Notes under the pieces: model-generated
Databases searched by the model: none
Seen by the model: only the letters and a program-made list of their open reading frames with translations
What the model was told of the DNA's origin: nothing
Made by a program: the position numbers and the translations under genes
Shown here: positions 7,683 to 15,180 of the stretch, one piece after another
Position numbering within the stretch: position 1 is the first letter of the stretch
Layout of the letters: every line of letters starts with the position of its first letter
Assembly: GCA_021780015.1 (NCBI GenBank)
Contig: JAJXZN010000194.1
Span: 1-16,990, forward strand
Origin: Pseudomonadota bacterium
GTDB taxonomy: Bacteria; Pseudomonadota; Alphaproteobacteria; Rhizobiales; Beijerinckiaceae
Length of the DNA: 16,990 nucleotides
Direction: 5' to 3'

Positions 7683-7705
7683 ATTTGGCGCGGCTCAAGC
7701 CAAAT
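7683..7705. repeat. 7-bp inverted repeat, operator-like
   Basis: ATTTGGC at 7683-7689 and GCCAAAT at 7699-7705 are perfect inverted copies separated by 9 bases, 11 bases beyond the GC palindrome on the PBP1A side. The size and spacing fit a dimeric regulator site. No regulator is identified. Confidence 0.35.
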
Positions 7706-7881
7706 CGCAAGCGCCGCGGTCGTCAATGCCCAGTTTTCGGCAGGGCTTGGGCCGCGGCTGAAAGACCTCTGTTCCGCCATGCTGCGACCGGCTTTCCACC
7801 GTTTTACCCCACCTTAATCGCACCGATCTAGGCTCGCGCCAGCCGCCGGGCAGGCGGCCTCTGCGAGCGGCGGCACAGACG

Positions 7882-10050
7882 ATGGCCAAGGGCAGGAACA
7901 GCGAGCGGCGGGAACCGATCTTCGATGCCTTCCCGGAGGACGAGGAGGAAAAGCCGCGCCGCGCCCGCAAAAAAAAGCGCACCGCGAAGCGCAAGCGGGC
8001 GTCGATCCTGAGCCGCCTCATCTATTGGGTCCTGATGCTCGGCGTCTGGGGCGCCGTCGGCGTCTCGATCGTCGTCGCCTATTATGCGGCGCAACTGCCG
8101 CCGATCGACCAGCTTACGATCCCCAAGCGACCGCCCAATATTGCCATCCTCGCCGAAGACGGGACACTGCTTGCCAATCGCGGCGATACCGGCGGCGCGG
8201 CCGTTCCCCTGGCCGAATTGCCGCCCTATCTGCCGAAAGCCTTCGTTGCCATCGAAGACCGCCGTTTCTACGACCATTGGGGCATCGATCCGATCGGGAT
8301 TTTGCGTGCCCTGGTGCGCGATGCGATCGGCCACGGCGGCATGGAAGGCGGCTCGACGCTCACCCAGCAGCTCGCCAAAAACCTGTTCTTGACCCAGGAG
8401 CGCACGCTGCCGCGCAAAATCCAGGAAGCGATCCTCGCCGTCTGGCTGGAGCACAAATATTCCAAAGATCAGATCCTCGACCTCTATCTGAACCGGGTCT
8501 ATTTCGGCGCCGGTGCCTTTGGCGTCGAAGCCGCGGCGCAGAAATATTTTGGCCATAGCGCCCGCGCGGTGAGCCTCGCCGAGGCCGCCATGCTCGCCGG
8601 ATTGATGAAGGCGCCGTCGCGCTACGCGCCGAATCACAACCTCGCCGCGGCGACGCAACGCGCTGCCGAGGTGATCGAGGCTATGCGCGAGCAAGGCTTT
8701 ATTACGGGACCGATGGCGGAACTGGCCCTGGCCGAGCCGGCGAAGCCCATGCAACCCAAGGCCGGCGGCACGATCAATTATGTCGCCGATTATGTGATGG
8801 ATCAGCTCGACGACCTCCTTGGCCCGGTCGACGAGGACATTGCCGTCCGCACCACGATCAGCGCGCCGCTGCAGAGCGCGGCGGAAAAGGCGCTGCGCGA
8901 CACCCTCGCCGCCAAAGGCGCCCATTACGACGTGAGCCAGGGCGCCCTCGTGGCGCTCGATCCGGACGGCGCGCTGCGCGCCCTCGTCGGCGGCCGCGAC
9001 TATGCCGAGAGCCAGTTCAATCGCGCCACCACCGCCAAGCGGCAGCCGGGCTCGGCCTTCAAGCCCTTCGTCTATTTGACCGCGCTCGAACACGGACTGA
9101 CGCCGGATTCGATCCGCAATGATGCGCCGATCAATCTGCGCGGCTGGCAGCCGGAAGATTACGAACATCGCTATATGGGACCGGTGACGCTGACCACGGC
9201 GCTTGCCCAATCGCTCAATACGGTGGCGGTACGGCTGGCGCTCGAAGTCGGCCCCGCCAATGTCGCGCGCACGGCGCGGCGGCTCGGCATCACCTCGGCG
9301 CTCGATGTCAATCCGACGATCGCGCTTGGCACTTCGGCGGTCACGCCGCTCGAACTCGTCGCCGCCTACGTGCCCTTCGCCAACGGCGGCATCGCGGTGG
9401 CGCCCTATGTCGTTGCCAAGATCACGACCGCCGGCGGCCGCCTGCTTTATCTGCACGAGCCGGCGGCGGGCGACCGTGTCATTGCCCCCGAACATGTGGC
9501 GATGATGAACCGGATGATGGCGGAAACGCTGGCGACCGGCACGGCACGGCGCGCCGACCTGCCGGGCTGGCCGGCGGCGGGCAAAACCGGCACCAGCCAG
9601 GATTTCCGCGACGCCTGGTTCGTTGGCTATACGAGCCACATGATCTGCGGCGTCTGGCTGGGCAATGACGACAATTCGCCGACCAAACGCGCCTCCGGCG
9701 GTTCGCTGCCGGTGGTGATCTGGTCGCATTTCATGCAGGTCGCGCATGCCGGCATTCCGCCGGCACCGCTCAACGGCGGTGTCTGGATGGCGCCGGCCGC
9801 GGCGCCGAACGTGCCGATCGCCAACGCGATCTTGAATTTCTTCGGCGGGCAAGGCAGCGGCCAAGCTCAGCCGCCGGCGAGCCGGGCGACGCCCTGGGCG
9901 CCGCCGATGGCCTTGGGCCAGACGCCGCGGCGCCGATCCTATGCGCCGCCGCCCAGGGACGGCGAAGGTGACGGCCTGCCGCCGGCTTCCATCCCGAACG
10001 GCGGCGAAGCCAGCCAACAGGCGGCCAGACCATTTTTCGGGCTTTTTTGA
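7882..10050 (+). CDS. Penicillin-binding protein 1A family (bifunctional PG synthase)
   Basis: 722-residue class A penicillin-binding protein that polymerises and crosslinks peptidoglycan. A very basic cytoplasmic N-terminus (about residues 24-40) precedes one membrane anchor (about 43-68). The GT51 glycosyltransferase domain has catalytic Glu125 in EDRRFYDHWGID, GGSTLTQQLAKNLFL, and RKIQEAILAVWLE with NRVYFGAGAFGVEAA. The transpeptidase has SxxK at S391-K394 (RQPGSAFKPF), SxN at S444-N446 and KTGTS from K568. The two domains lie close together, so the extra OB-like insert of long PBP1A proteins seems absent. The last 65 residues are Pro/Gln-rich and disordered. The ATG at 7882 gives a typical start; no strong Shine-Dalgarno is visible. 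Confidence 0.95.
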   Translation: MAKGRNSERREPIFDAFPEDEEEKPRRARKKKRTAKRKRASILSRLIYWVLMLGVWGAVGVSIVVAYYAAQLPPIDQLTIPKRPPNIAILAEDGTLLANRGDTGGAAVPLAELPPYLPKAFVAIEDRRFYDHWGIDPIGILRALVRDAIGHGGMEGGSTLTQQLAKNLFLTQERTLPRKIQEAILAVWLEHKYSKDQILDLYLNRVYFGAGAFGVEAAAQKYFGHSARAVSLAEAAMLAGLMKAPSRYAPNHNLAAATQRAAEVIEAMREQGFITGPMAELALAEPAKPMQPKAGGTINYVADYVMDQLDDLLGPVDEDIAVRTTISAPLQSAAEKALRDTLAAKGAHYDVSQGALVALDPDGALRALVGGRDYAESQFNRATTAKRQPGSAFKPFVYLTALEHGLTPDSIRNDAPINLRGWQPEDYEHRYMGPVTLTTALAQSLNTVAVRLALEVGPANVARTARRLGITSALDVNPTIALGTSAVTPLELVAAYVPFANGGIAVAPYVVAKITTAGGRLLYLHEPAAGDRVIAPEHVAMMNRMMAETLATGTARRADLPGWPAAGKTGTSQDFRDAWFVGYTSHMICGVWLGNDDNSPTKRASGGSLPVVIWSHFMQVAHAGIPPAPLNGGVWMAPAAAPNVPIANAILNFFGGQGSGQAQPPASRATPWAPPMALGQTPRRRSYAPPPRDGEGDGLPPASIPNGGEASQQAARPFFGLF

Positions 10051-10230
10051 AATTTTTGGCCTTCAGCGCCGCGTTTTTTCGAAAATTCGGGTCGAAAATG
10101 CTGATTTTTGGCCTCGAGAAACGCGATCTTTGCCGATTTTAATGCCGCAGGGTGGCCAAGAGACATGGATTTTTTATGCCCGGACGGCCAATTCAGGACC
10201 CGTAGTCGATTCTCGGCTTCGGAGACCAAA
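10051..10230. other. AT-rich region downstream of PBP1A gene
   Basis: 180 bases with T- and A-runs. The near-repeat ATTTTTGGCCT occurs at about 10051-10062 and about 10103-10114, and a palindrome TTTTCGAAAA sits at 10076-10085. No GC stem with a following U-run was found, so no terminator is called. It probably carries the promoter of the small ORF that follows. Confidence 0.4.
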
Positions 10231-10470
10231 ATGAGAACAAAAACACAAATTCAAAAAGTTTCGGGGCAACCGAGCAAGCTGGCGCCGGAAATATCTCTGA
10301 TTGCGATTTTGCTGAGCGCGATCCTGCTGCGCGTGGTCGACATCTGTGCGGCGACGCCAGCGGTCGATCCCGCCTGCAGCCCGACCCCCGCAAACCGCGC
10401 CGTCGTTTCCTGCGCCGTCCGCGGGGACCAGAATTGGAATGCCCTGCCCGTTCACACCCGCTCGCGGTAA
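10231..10470 (+). CDS. Hypothetical small protein with one hydrophobic segment
   Basis: 79-residue ORF that I do not recognise. ATG at 10231 is preceded by GGAG (10221-10224) at a good 6-base spacing, the main reason to believe it is translated. Residues about 19-35 (S-L-I-A-I-L-L-S-A-I-L-L-R-V-V) could be a membrane helix or an uncleaved signal anchor. A basic start (RTKTQIQK) lies before it, and three cysteines lie after it in a Pro/Ala-rich tail. The longer frame starting at 10108 has no ribosome-binding site. It converges on DUF1150, with 58 bases between stops. It could be a chance ORF. Confidence 0.35.
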   Translation: MRTKTQIQKVSGQPSKLAPEISLIAILLSAILLRVVDICAATPAVDPACSPTPANRAVVSCAVRGDQNWNALPVHTRSR

Positions 10471-10528
10471 TTGTCCCCGACGCCGTTCGGCCAACCTACG
10501 CGGACGCCTGAGCGTGCCGAGCTCTGGC

Positions 10529-10798
10529 TCAGTGCACGCTCACCGTCTGCAGCTCGTGCTGCAAAGCATTGGCGAGGGCCGCATCGCGGGAATCGGTGAG
10601 GACGATGGGCGTGCCGTCGGCGCCGAGCAAAGCGAAAAGCTGAAGGCCGGGCTGCAGCGGCGGAGCCTGCGGGAAAAGCCGGCTCACATCCTCGGACCGG
10701 ATGGCGCGCACATAGGCGAGCGAACCGCCGCCTAGATGGGCAAACTGTTCTTCGGTCAGGGGGGCCGTTTCCGTGACCTCTTTGAATTCGTCCAACAT
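10529..10798 (-). CDS. DUF1150 family protein
   Basis: 89-residue protein matching DUF1150, a small alphaproteobacterial family of unknown function that is regularly encoded next to small heat-shock proteins. Visible family text includes L-T-E-E-Q-F-A-H-L-G near the start, LAYVRAIRSEDV and LFALLGADGTPIVLTDSRDAALANA. The start is ATG at 10798, with AAGGAG six bases upstream. The extended reading to 10846 adds residues before this ribosome-binding site and is unlikely. It lies 49 bases downstream of the Hsp20 stop on the same strand and is probably transcribed from the same heat-shock promoter. Confidence 0.85.
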   Translation of the reverse strand: MLDEFKEVTETAPLTEEQFAHLGGGSLAYVRAIRSEDVSRLFPQAPPLQPGLQLFALLGADGTPIVLTDSRDAALANALQHELQTVSVH

Positions 10799-10847
10799 TC
10801 CACACTCCTTCTGCGGTCTCTCCGAGACCCGCGCGGATGCGAACATC

Positions 10848-11276
10848 TCAGTCTCGCATCATGATATCGATCTTCTTAACCACTCGTGACGGCTCCGGCC
10901 GGACGAGGTCCACCGTCAACAATCCATGGGCCAGGTCGGCGGTTGCCACGCGCATCCCCTCGGCGAGGAGAAAAACCCGCTGGAACTGCCGCGCCGCGAT
11001 CCCCCGGTGGAGGAAATCGCGCGGCTTCTCGTCCTGCTGGCGGCCGCGGATGACCAATTGGCCCTCCTCGACCGTCACCTCGAGCTGTTCGCGCATGAAC
11101 CCGGCCACGGCCAAGGTGATACGCAGCCTTTCCGGCTCCGCATCGGTCTTTGCGACCCGCTCGATGTTGTAGGGCGGATAGCCGTCCGAACTCGCCCGCG
11201 TCACCCGGTCGACCATCCGCTCGAACTCCTCGAACCCGAGCAGAAACGGCGAATTGATGGTCAACATACGCGACAT
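10848..11276 (-). CDS. Hsp20/alpha-crystallin small heat-shock protein
   Basis: 142-residue ATP-independent holdase that binds unfolding proteins in the cytoplasm. The N-terminus MLTINSPFLLGFEEFERMVD and the YPPYNIERV entry into the alpha-crystallin domain are typical of the rhizobial IbpA-like class. The domain (about residues 37-130) includes LRITLAVAGF, LVIRGRQ, FQRVFLLAEGM and the G-L-L-T-V-D-L consensus. A C-terminal I-D-I supplies the I-x-I motif. ATG at 11276 is preceded by GAAGG at about 8 bases. An RpoH-type promoter lies about 63 bases upstream, and DUF1150 follows in the same transcript. Confidence 0.93.
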   Translation of the reverse strand: MSRMLTINSPFLLGFEEFERMVDRVTRASSDGYPPYNIERVAKTDAEPERLRITLAVAGFMREQLEVTVEEGQLVIRGRQQDEKPRDFLHRGIAARQFQRVFLLAEGMRVATADLAHGLLTVDLVRPEPSRVVKKIDIMMRD

Positions 11277-11338
11277 GGGCGAAGCCTTCAGGCCTTCGGA
11301 CTTCCTGGAGGCCCATTATGGCGCCTCCGCTTCTCGGA

Positions 11339-11366
11339 ATATGGCGATTGGGGACGCCCCTTCAAG
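11339..11366 (-). promoter_or_regulatory. RpoH (sigma-32) heat-shock promoter of hsp20
   Basis: On the minus strand CTTGAA (11366-11361), 16 bases, then CCATAT (11344-11339). This agrees closely with the alphaproteobacterial RpoH consensus (CTTGAA / CCATAT). It lies between the ABC exporter stop (11412) and the Hsp20 start (11276) and would give a leader of roughly 55 bases. It indicates heat-shock control of hsp20-DUF1150, independent of the exporter operon upstream. Confidence 0.8.
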
Positions 11367-11411
11367 GGCGCAAAGCCAAGCCCGGGTTCAGGCCGGCGGG
11401 ACGCGCGACGC

Positions 11412-13559
11412 CTAGAGCGTGGTGGCGGTCGCCGGCCGGCGCAATATCCGGCTTGCCCTTGTCCATTGGCCGAAGGGGATGACGACATCGGCATGCGCCA
11501 GCGTCGCCGGCCGATGCGCGGCAATGACGCGGGTTATGCGCAGGCTGCGCAGGGTTTCGGCGATGATCGCCTCGGTCGCCTCGTCGAGATGGCTCGTCGC
11601 CTCGTCGAGGAACAAGATCCTTGGTCGCTGATACAGCGCGCGGGCCAGGATGATCCGCTGCTTCTGGCCGCCGGAGAGCGCGCTGCCCATATCCCCGACC
11701 AGCGTCTCGAAGCCCATCGGCATCCGGCGAATGTCGTCGATGATCGCCGAACGCATGGCACATTCTTCGATCAGCGCATAATCGGGCTGGTCGTCGAAGC
11801 CGGTAATATTTTCGGCGATCGAGCCGGCGAACAGACCGTCGTTTTGCAGCACGCCGCCGATATAGCGGCGATAATCATCCGTGCCGAGGCCGCGGACATC
11901 GACATTGTCGATCATCACCGCGCCCTCGGTCGGTTCGAAAAGCCCCATCAGGATTTTCAGGAGCGAGGTCTTGCCGCAACCGGACGGTCCGGTGATCGCG
12001 CAGCATTGCCCGGCGTCGATGGTCAGATTCACATTGCGGAAGATCCACGGCTCGTTATCGCCATAGCGCAGCGACAGGCCCGAAGCGACTAAGGTCGCGC
12101 CCCGATAGCGGGGCCCCGGCGCGATCTGCGGCAAGCTCGCGGTCTTCTGCGGTTCGGGTTCCGCCAGAGCGATATCGGACAGCCGTTCCGTCTGCACGTT
12201 CAAGGTCCGCAATTGCAAACCCGACGTCAGCAGGTTGCCGACACGCGCGGTAAACTGGTCCTTATAGGCGAGGAAGGCGACGAGCATGCCGAGCGTCATC
12301 CGGCTGTCGAGGACCATGGTCGCGCCGAGCATCAGCAGGATCACCCGGTCGGCGCCGAACAGAAACTCGTTGGCCCGGCTGAAGATCAGGTCGAGACGCT
12401 GCAATTGCAGGCGCGCATTGAGCGAATCGATAAAATAATTGATCCAGATGCCGCGCCGCCGCTCGGCAAGGCCGAGGAGCTTGACGGTGGCGATGCCGCG
12501 CATCGTCTCGATGAAATGGCTCTGCTGTTTCGCCTCGTTGATGATCGCGTCCTCGGTGCGCTCGCGGTAGGAGCGATAGGCGACGACACGCAGCACGACG
12601 TTCAGCGAGACCGATGCGATCGCGACGAAGCCCAGCCAGCCGCCATAGATGAACAGCATGACCAGCATGCCGATCGCCATGATGCCGTCGAGAACGGCCT
12701 GGACCAGATCGGTCGTCAGCGACTTCTGGATCACCGTCAAAGCGGAGAAGCGGGAAATCAGATCGCCGACATGCCGGCTCTCGAAATAATTCAAGGGCAG
12801 CCGCGCGAGGTGATCGAACAGGCTCGTGTTCCATTGCAGCGAGATGCGCGTGCTCGTCAGCATGATCGCCCAGGTGCGCGCCGTAGCGATGGCGAGTTGC
12901 GAGAGAAGCAGCAGCCCGAGGCCGAGCGCGACGACGAGCAGAAGATCGCGGTCCGCATTGACGATGACTTCGTCGATGATCACCTGCGAGGCGATCGGGA
13001 TCAGCAGGGTCGTGACCTCGATGCCGAGCGAGAGGAGCAGGATCTGGGCGAGCGACGGCGCGAGGCCGGAAACTTTGCGGAACAAGTCTCGCAGACGCAG
13101 CGATTGCCGCTCGTCCGCCCGAACGAACATTTCGGAGGGCAGCACTTCAAGGGCGATGCCGGTGAAGGATTTTGACAGAGCGCTGACCGGCAGCGTGCGG
13201 CGTCCCGCGGCAGGATCGTGGATGACGGCTGTCTTGGGGTCGATCTTTTCCAGCACGACGAAGTGGTTGAGGTCCCAATGCAGGACGCAGGGCAGCCGCA
13301 GCCGCGACAAGTCGGGAATTTCGAGCCGCAGCGCGCGGACCGAGAGGCCGGTGGCACCGGCGATCTCCATCAAGTGACGCAGCGTCGTCCCTTTGAGAGA
13401 GATCGCGTAGCGCCGGCGCAGCACGGTCAGATCGATCGGATGCCCGTAAAAGGCAAGGATCATGGCCAAGCATGCCAGACCGCATTCTGCCGCTTCGCTT
13501 TGCAGAATGACGGGAAGGCGGCGGCGGAATCCGAATTGTAATTGCCTTTCCCAGATCAA
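11412..13559 (-). CDS. C39-peptidase ABC exporter (CvaB-like)
   Basis: 715-residue peptidase-containing ABC transporter that cleaves double-glycine leaders and exports the peptide across the inner membrane. The C39 protease (about 1-140) has Q20 and catalytic C26 in QSEAAECGLACL, H99 in HWDLNHFVVL and D115 in IHDPAAGR, so it appears active. A six-helix membrane domain spans about 165-445. The ATPase has Walker A GPSGCGKT (524-531), LSGGQKQR (628-635), Walker B RILFLDEA (647-654) and H682 in AAHRP. The start is a TTG at 13559, overlapping the TGA of the adaptor gene. It is preceded by a GGGGG run at about 6 bases and gives the family-typical R-R-L-P-V-I-L-Q entry. With the adaptor gene it forms an operon; the outer-membrane TolC partner is not in the window. 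Confidence 0.95.
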   Translation of the reverse strand: MIWERQLQFGFRRRLPVILQSEAAECGLACLAMILAFYGHPIDLTVLRRRYAISLKGTTLRHLMEIAGATGLSVRALRLEIPDLSRLRLPCVLHWDLNHFVVLEKIDPKTAVIHDPAAGRRTLPVSALSKSFTGIALEVLPSEMFVRADERQSLRLRDLFRKVSGLAPSLAQILLLSLGIEVTTLLIPIASQVIIDEVIVNADRDLLLVVALGLGLLLLSQLAIATARTWAIMLTSTRISLQWNTSLFDHLARLPLNYFESRHVGDLISRFSALTVIQKSLTTDLVQAVLDGIMAIGMLVMLFIYGGWLGFVAIASVSLNVVLRVVAYRSYRERTEDAIINEAKQQSHFIETMRGIATVKLLGLAERRRGIWINYFIDSLNARLQLQRLDLIFSRANEFLFGADRVILLMLGATMVLDSRMTLGMLVAFLAYKDQFTARVGNLLTSGLQLRTLNVQTERLSDIALAEPEPQKTASLPQIAPGPRYRGATLVASGLSLRYGDNEPWIFRNVNLTIDAGQCCAITGPSGCGKTSLLKILMGLFEPTEGAVMIDNVDVRGLGTDDYRRYIGGVLQNDGLFAGSIAENITGFDDQPDYALIEECAMRSAIIDDIRRMPMGFETLVGDMGSALSGGQKQRIILARALYQRPRILFLDEATSHLDEATEAIIAETLRSLRITRVIAAHRPATLAHADVVIPFGQWTRASRILRRPATATTL

Positions 13560-14827
13560 CGAACGCCCCCGTTGCTGACCAGGGCGACGCTGCGCTGGAT
13601 GTGATAAAGCGGGTCGAAAAGCCAGCGATAGAGACGGCGCTTCTCGAGTGCGATGTCGGCATCGACCCGCATCCCCGCCTCCAACGGCTTGTGCTCGCCG
13701 TTCGCCAGGACGTAATTCATTTCCGGCGTTACGATGATGCGGTAGATGGAATCCGCATCCTCCTTCTGCACGCCATTGGCGAAATCGCCGGCGCCGACGG
13801 GCGCATGCGTCGATTCCGCGACGCGGCCGTGGTAAAGTCCATAGCGCTGAAATGGATAAGCCGCGTAACGAAGCACCACCGGCGCGCCTTTTTCGACGAA
13901 GCCGATGGCCGCGCTATTGACGAAGAGATTGACTTCCAACGTGCCGGTGCGCGGCAGCAAGGTCACGAGCGGTGCGCCGGAGGGGACCTGCTGCCCGACA
14001 TGCACACGAATCGACGTTGCAGTGCCGGATTCGGGGGCGCGGACCTCGATGCTCTGCTTGGCCTGGTTTTCGGCGATCAATTGATCGATGCGGAGCAACT
14101 CGCTGTTCAGCTGAAAAATGTCCTGCGCGAGCTTGTCGTCGAACATCAGAAGCTGATGATCGACATCCGATAGCCGGGCTTGCACCTGCAGATCGTTCTG
14201 CTGGAACTGCGCCGCTTGCGACAAGGCTTGGATGTAGATGAAATTCTGGCTCTGGTAATCCGGGTCGCTGACGATCCCCCGGCGCACGCCGCCCTGCAAT
14301 TGTTCGGCCTTGGCCTTCATTGCCGCGACGGCGGCGTTTTGGATGGCCATCTGCTGTTGCAGCTGCTCATGCTGGCTCGCGAGATTGGTGCGCTGGTCGT
14401 GCAAAGCTTGTTTTTCGATCTTGGCGATCGACAGGCGATTGGCGCGCTGCTTCTGAAGATTGGCTTTTTGCTGCATCAATTGCGCAATGACCTGCTGCTC
14501 GGTCGCGCCCTCGGCCGAATGGGTGTCGAGATCGAGCACATAAAGAAGCGCGCCCTTGGCGACGATATCGCCCTCCTTGACCGCGGCGCTGGTCACGACG
14601 CCGGCTGTCGGACTGGCCAGCGTGATCAGTCCGGCCCGCGGCATGAGGATGCCGGCGGCGTGGACGCGGCGCGTATAGGTGCCGAAAATCGCAAAGGCCA
14701 GCACGGCACACAGCAGGCCGATGGTGACCCCGGAAACGGCCCGGACCGGCAGGGGTTGGGCGAGTTGAACCGGGCCGAGCCAGGCACTTCTCCGCGCCTC
14801 CACGACTTCATCGCGAAAAAGGGCCAT
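13556..14827 (-). CDS. HlyD-family membrane fusion protein (CvaA-like)
   Basis: 423-residue periplasmic adaptor that links the ABC exporter to an outer-membrane channel. After a cytoplasmic start (MALFRDEVVEARRSAWLG, typical of the CvaA branch) comes one membrane helix at about 32-50. Next is a lipoyl-type half-motif (about 62-105), then a long Gln/Ala-rich coiled-coil hairpin (about 106-260, including DPDYQSQNF). The second lipoyl half is IEVRAPESGTATSIRVHVGQQV, followed by beta-barrel residues to the end. It overlaps the ABC gene by 4 bases, so translation is probably coupled. No strong Shine-Dalgarno precedes ATG at 14827. It is transcribed away from the double-glycine peptide gene across a shared control region. 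Confidence 0.93.
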   Translation of the reverse strand: MALFRDEVVEARRSAWLGPVQLAQPLPVRAVSGVTIGLLCAVLAFAIFGTYTRRVHAAGILMPRAGLITLASPTAGVVTSAAVKEGDIVAKGALLYVLDLDTHSAEGATEQQVIAQLMQQKANLQKQRANRLSIAKIEKQALHDQRTNLASQHEQLQQQMAIQNAAVAAMKAKAEQLQGGVRRGIVSDPDYQSQNFIYIQALSQAAQFQQNDLQVQARLSDVDHQLLMFDDKLAQDIFQLNSELLRIDQLIAENQAKQSIEVRAPESGTATSIRVHVGQQVPSGAPLVTLLPRTGTLEVNLFVNSAAIGFVEKGAPVVLRYAAYPFQRYGLYHGRVAESTHAPVGAGDFANGVQKEDADSIYRIIVTPEMNYVLANGEHKPLEAGMRVDADIALEKRRLYRWLFDPLYHIQRSVALVSNGGVR

Positions 14828-14864
14828 GACACATCAATAAGTAGAAATTACCGGTATGGCCGAA

Positions 14865-14892
14865 TTCAAGCCAGAGACTCTGGCCATTTGAA
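14865..14892. repeat. Dyad GCCAGAG-A-CTCTGGC with TTCAA/TTGAA flanks
   Basis: GCCAGAG (14870-14876) and CTCTGGC (14878-14884) are perfect inverted arms around one base. TTCAA (14865-14869) and TTGAA (14888-14892) extend the symmetry with a 3-base offset on the right. It lies 38-65 bases before the adaptor gene start, which suits an operator or an mRNA leader hairpin for the exporter operon. Confidence 0.6.
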
Positions 14893-15006
14893 GGACATTG
14901 TGTGGAGAAATTGCAATAACCAAGCTCAAGCCTGATAGATTGCCAATATATATTTGTTTTATTGAGGATCTATTCGAAAGCTAAGTTTTCACGTCGTCGA
15001 TTTAAT

Positions 15007-15034
15007 ACCTTAGCTATTCGCTTATTGCTAAGGT
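15007..15034. repeat. 8-bp inverted repeat ACCTTAGC-N12-GCTAAGGT
   Basis: ACCTTAGC (15007-15014) and GCTAAGGT (15027-15034) are perfect inverted copies with a 12-base AT-rich spacer. They lie about 150 bases before the peptide gene and abut a TATACA hexamer. The arrangement fits a dimeric regulator site. No U-run follows, so it is not a terminator. Confidence 0.5.
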
Positions 15035-15180
15035 TATACAGCAAAGCTGCCAACGAATTTCCATAGTCGCGCTACGAAAATGCCCCATGCCCGCTTTTAG
15101 GTGCGCGCATCGTGGTCGCGTGCGTCGCTCAGAGAGACGGCGGCGATCTCGATTCCGACCAACCCAATAGGGAGAACAAA

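Larger units (their letters stand above)
7602..7881. promoter_or_regulatory. Divergent control region between dnaN and PBP1A gene
   Basis: 280 bases without a convincing gene, which must hold the promoters of both flanking genes. I could not assign -35/-10 boxes with confidence. Visible structure: an 18-bp perfect palindrome at 7654-7671, a 7-bp inverted repeat at 7683-7705, and a 6-bp GC hairpin (GCCGCC at 7842-7847, GGCGGC at 7853-7858) in the probable leader of the PBP1A gene. Confidence 0.5.
14828..15180. promoter_or_regulatory. AT-rich divergent control region of the peptide/exporter system
   Basis: 353 bases between the divergent exporter operon and the peptide gene, with no convincing gene. 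The core 14941-15060 has 41 G/C of 120 (34%), against clearly GC-rich flanks. It holds two operator-like inverted repeats, listed separately. TATACA at 15035-15040 could be a -10 box for the peptide gene, but no matching -35 is clear. The peptide gene has a good Shine-Dalgarno, GGGAG at 15170-15174, 6 bases from its ATG. Confidence 0.6.

Noticed and set aside
7828..10017. 729-codon minus-strand open frame opposite the PBP1A gene
   Set aside because: It is Arg/Gly/Asp-rich antisense of a clear PBP1A gene in GC-rich DNA, with no family motifs.
10509..10542. Inverted repeat TGAGCGTG / CACGCTCA at the 3' end of DUF1150
   Set aside because: It overlaps coding sequence, has an 18-base loop and no U-run. 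It is probably incidental.
10926..13175. Long plus-strand open frames opposite hsp20 and the C39 ABC gene
   Set aside because: They are antisense to intact genes with all catalytic motifs and carry no recognisable domain.
14856..14891. 11-codon ORF (ATG at 14856) in the divergent region
   Set aside because: It has no ribosome-binding site, lies across the dyad, and is too short to support.
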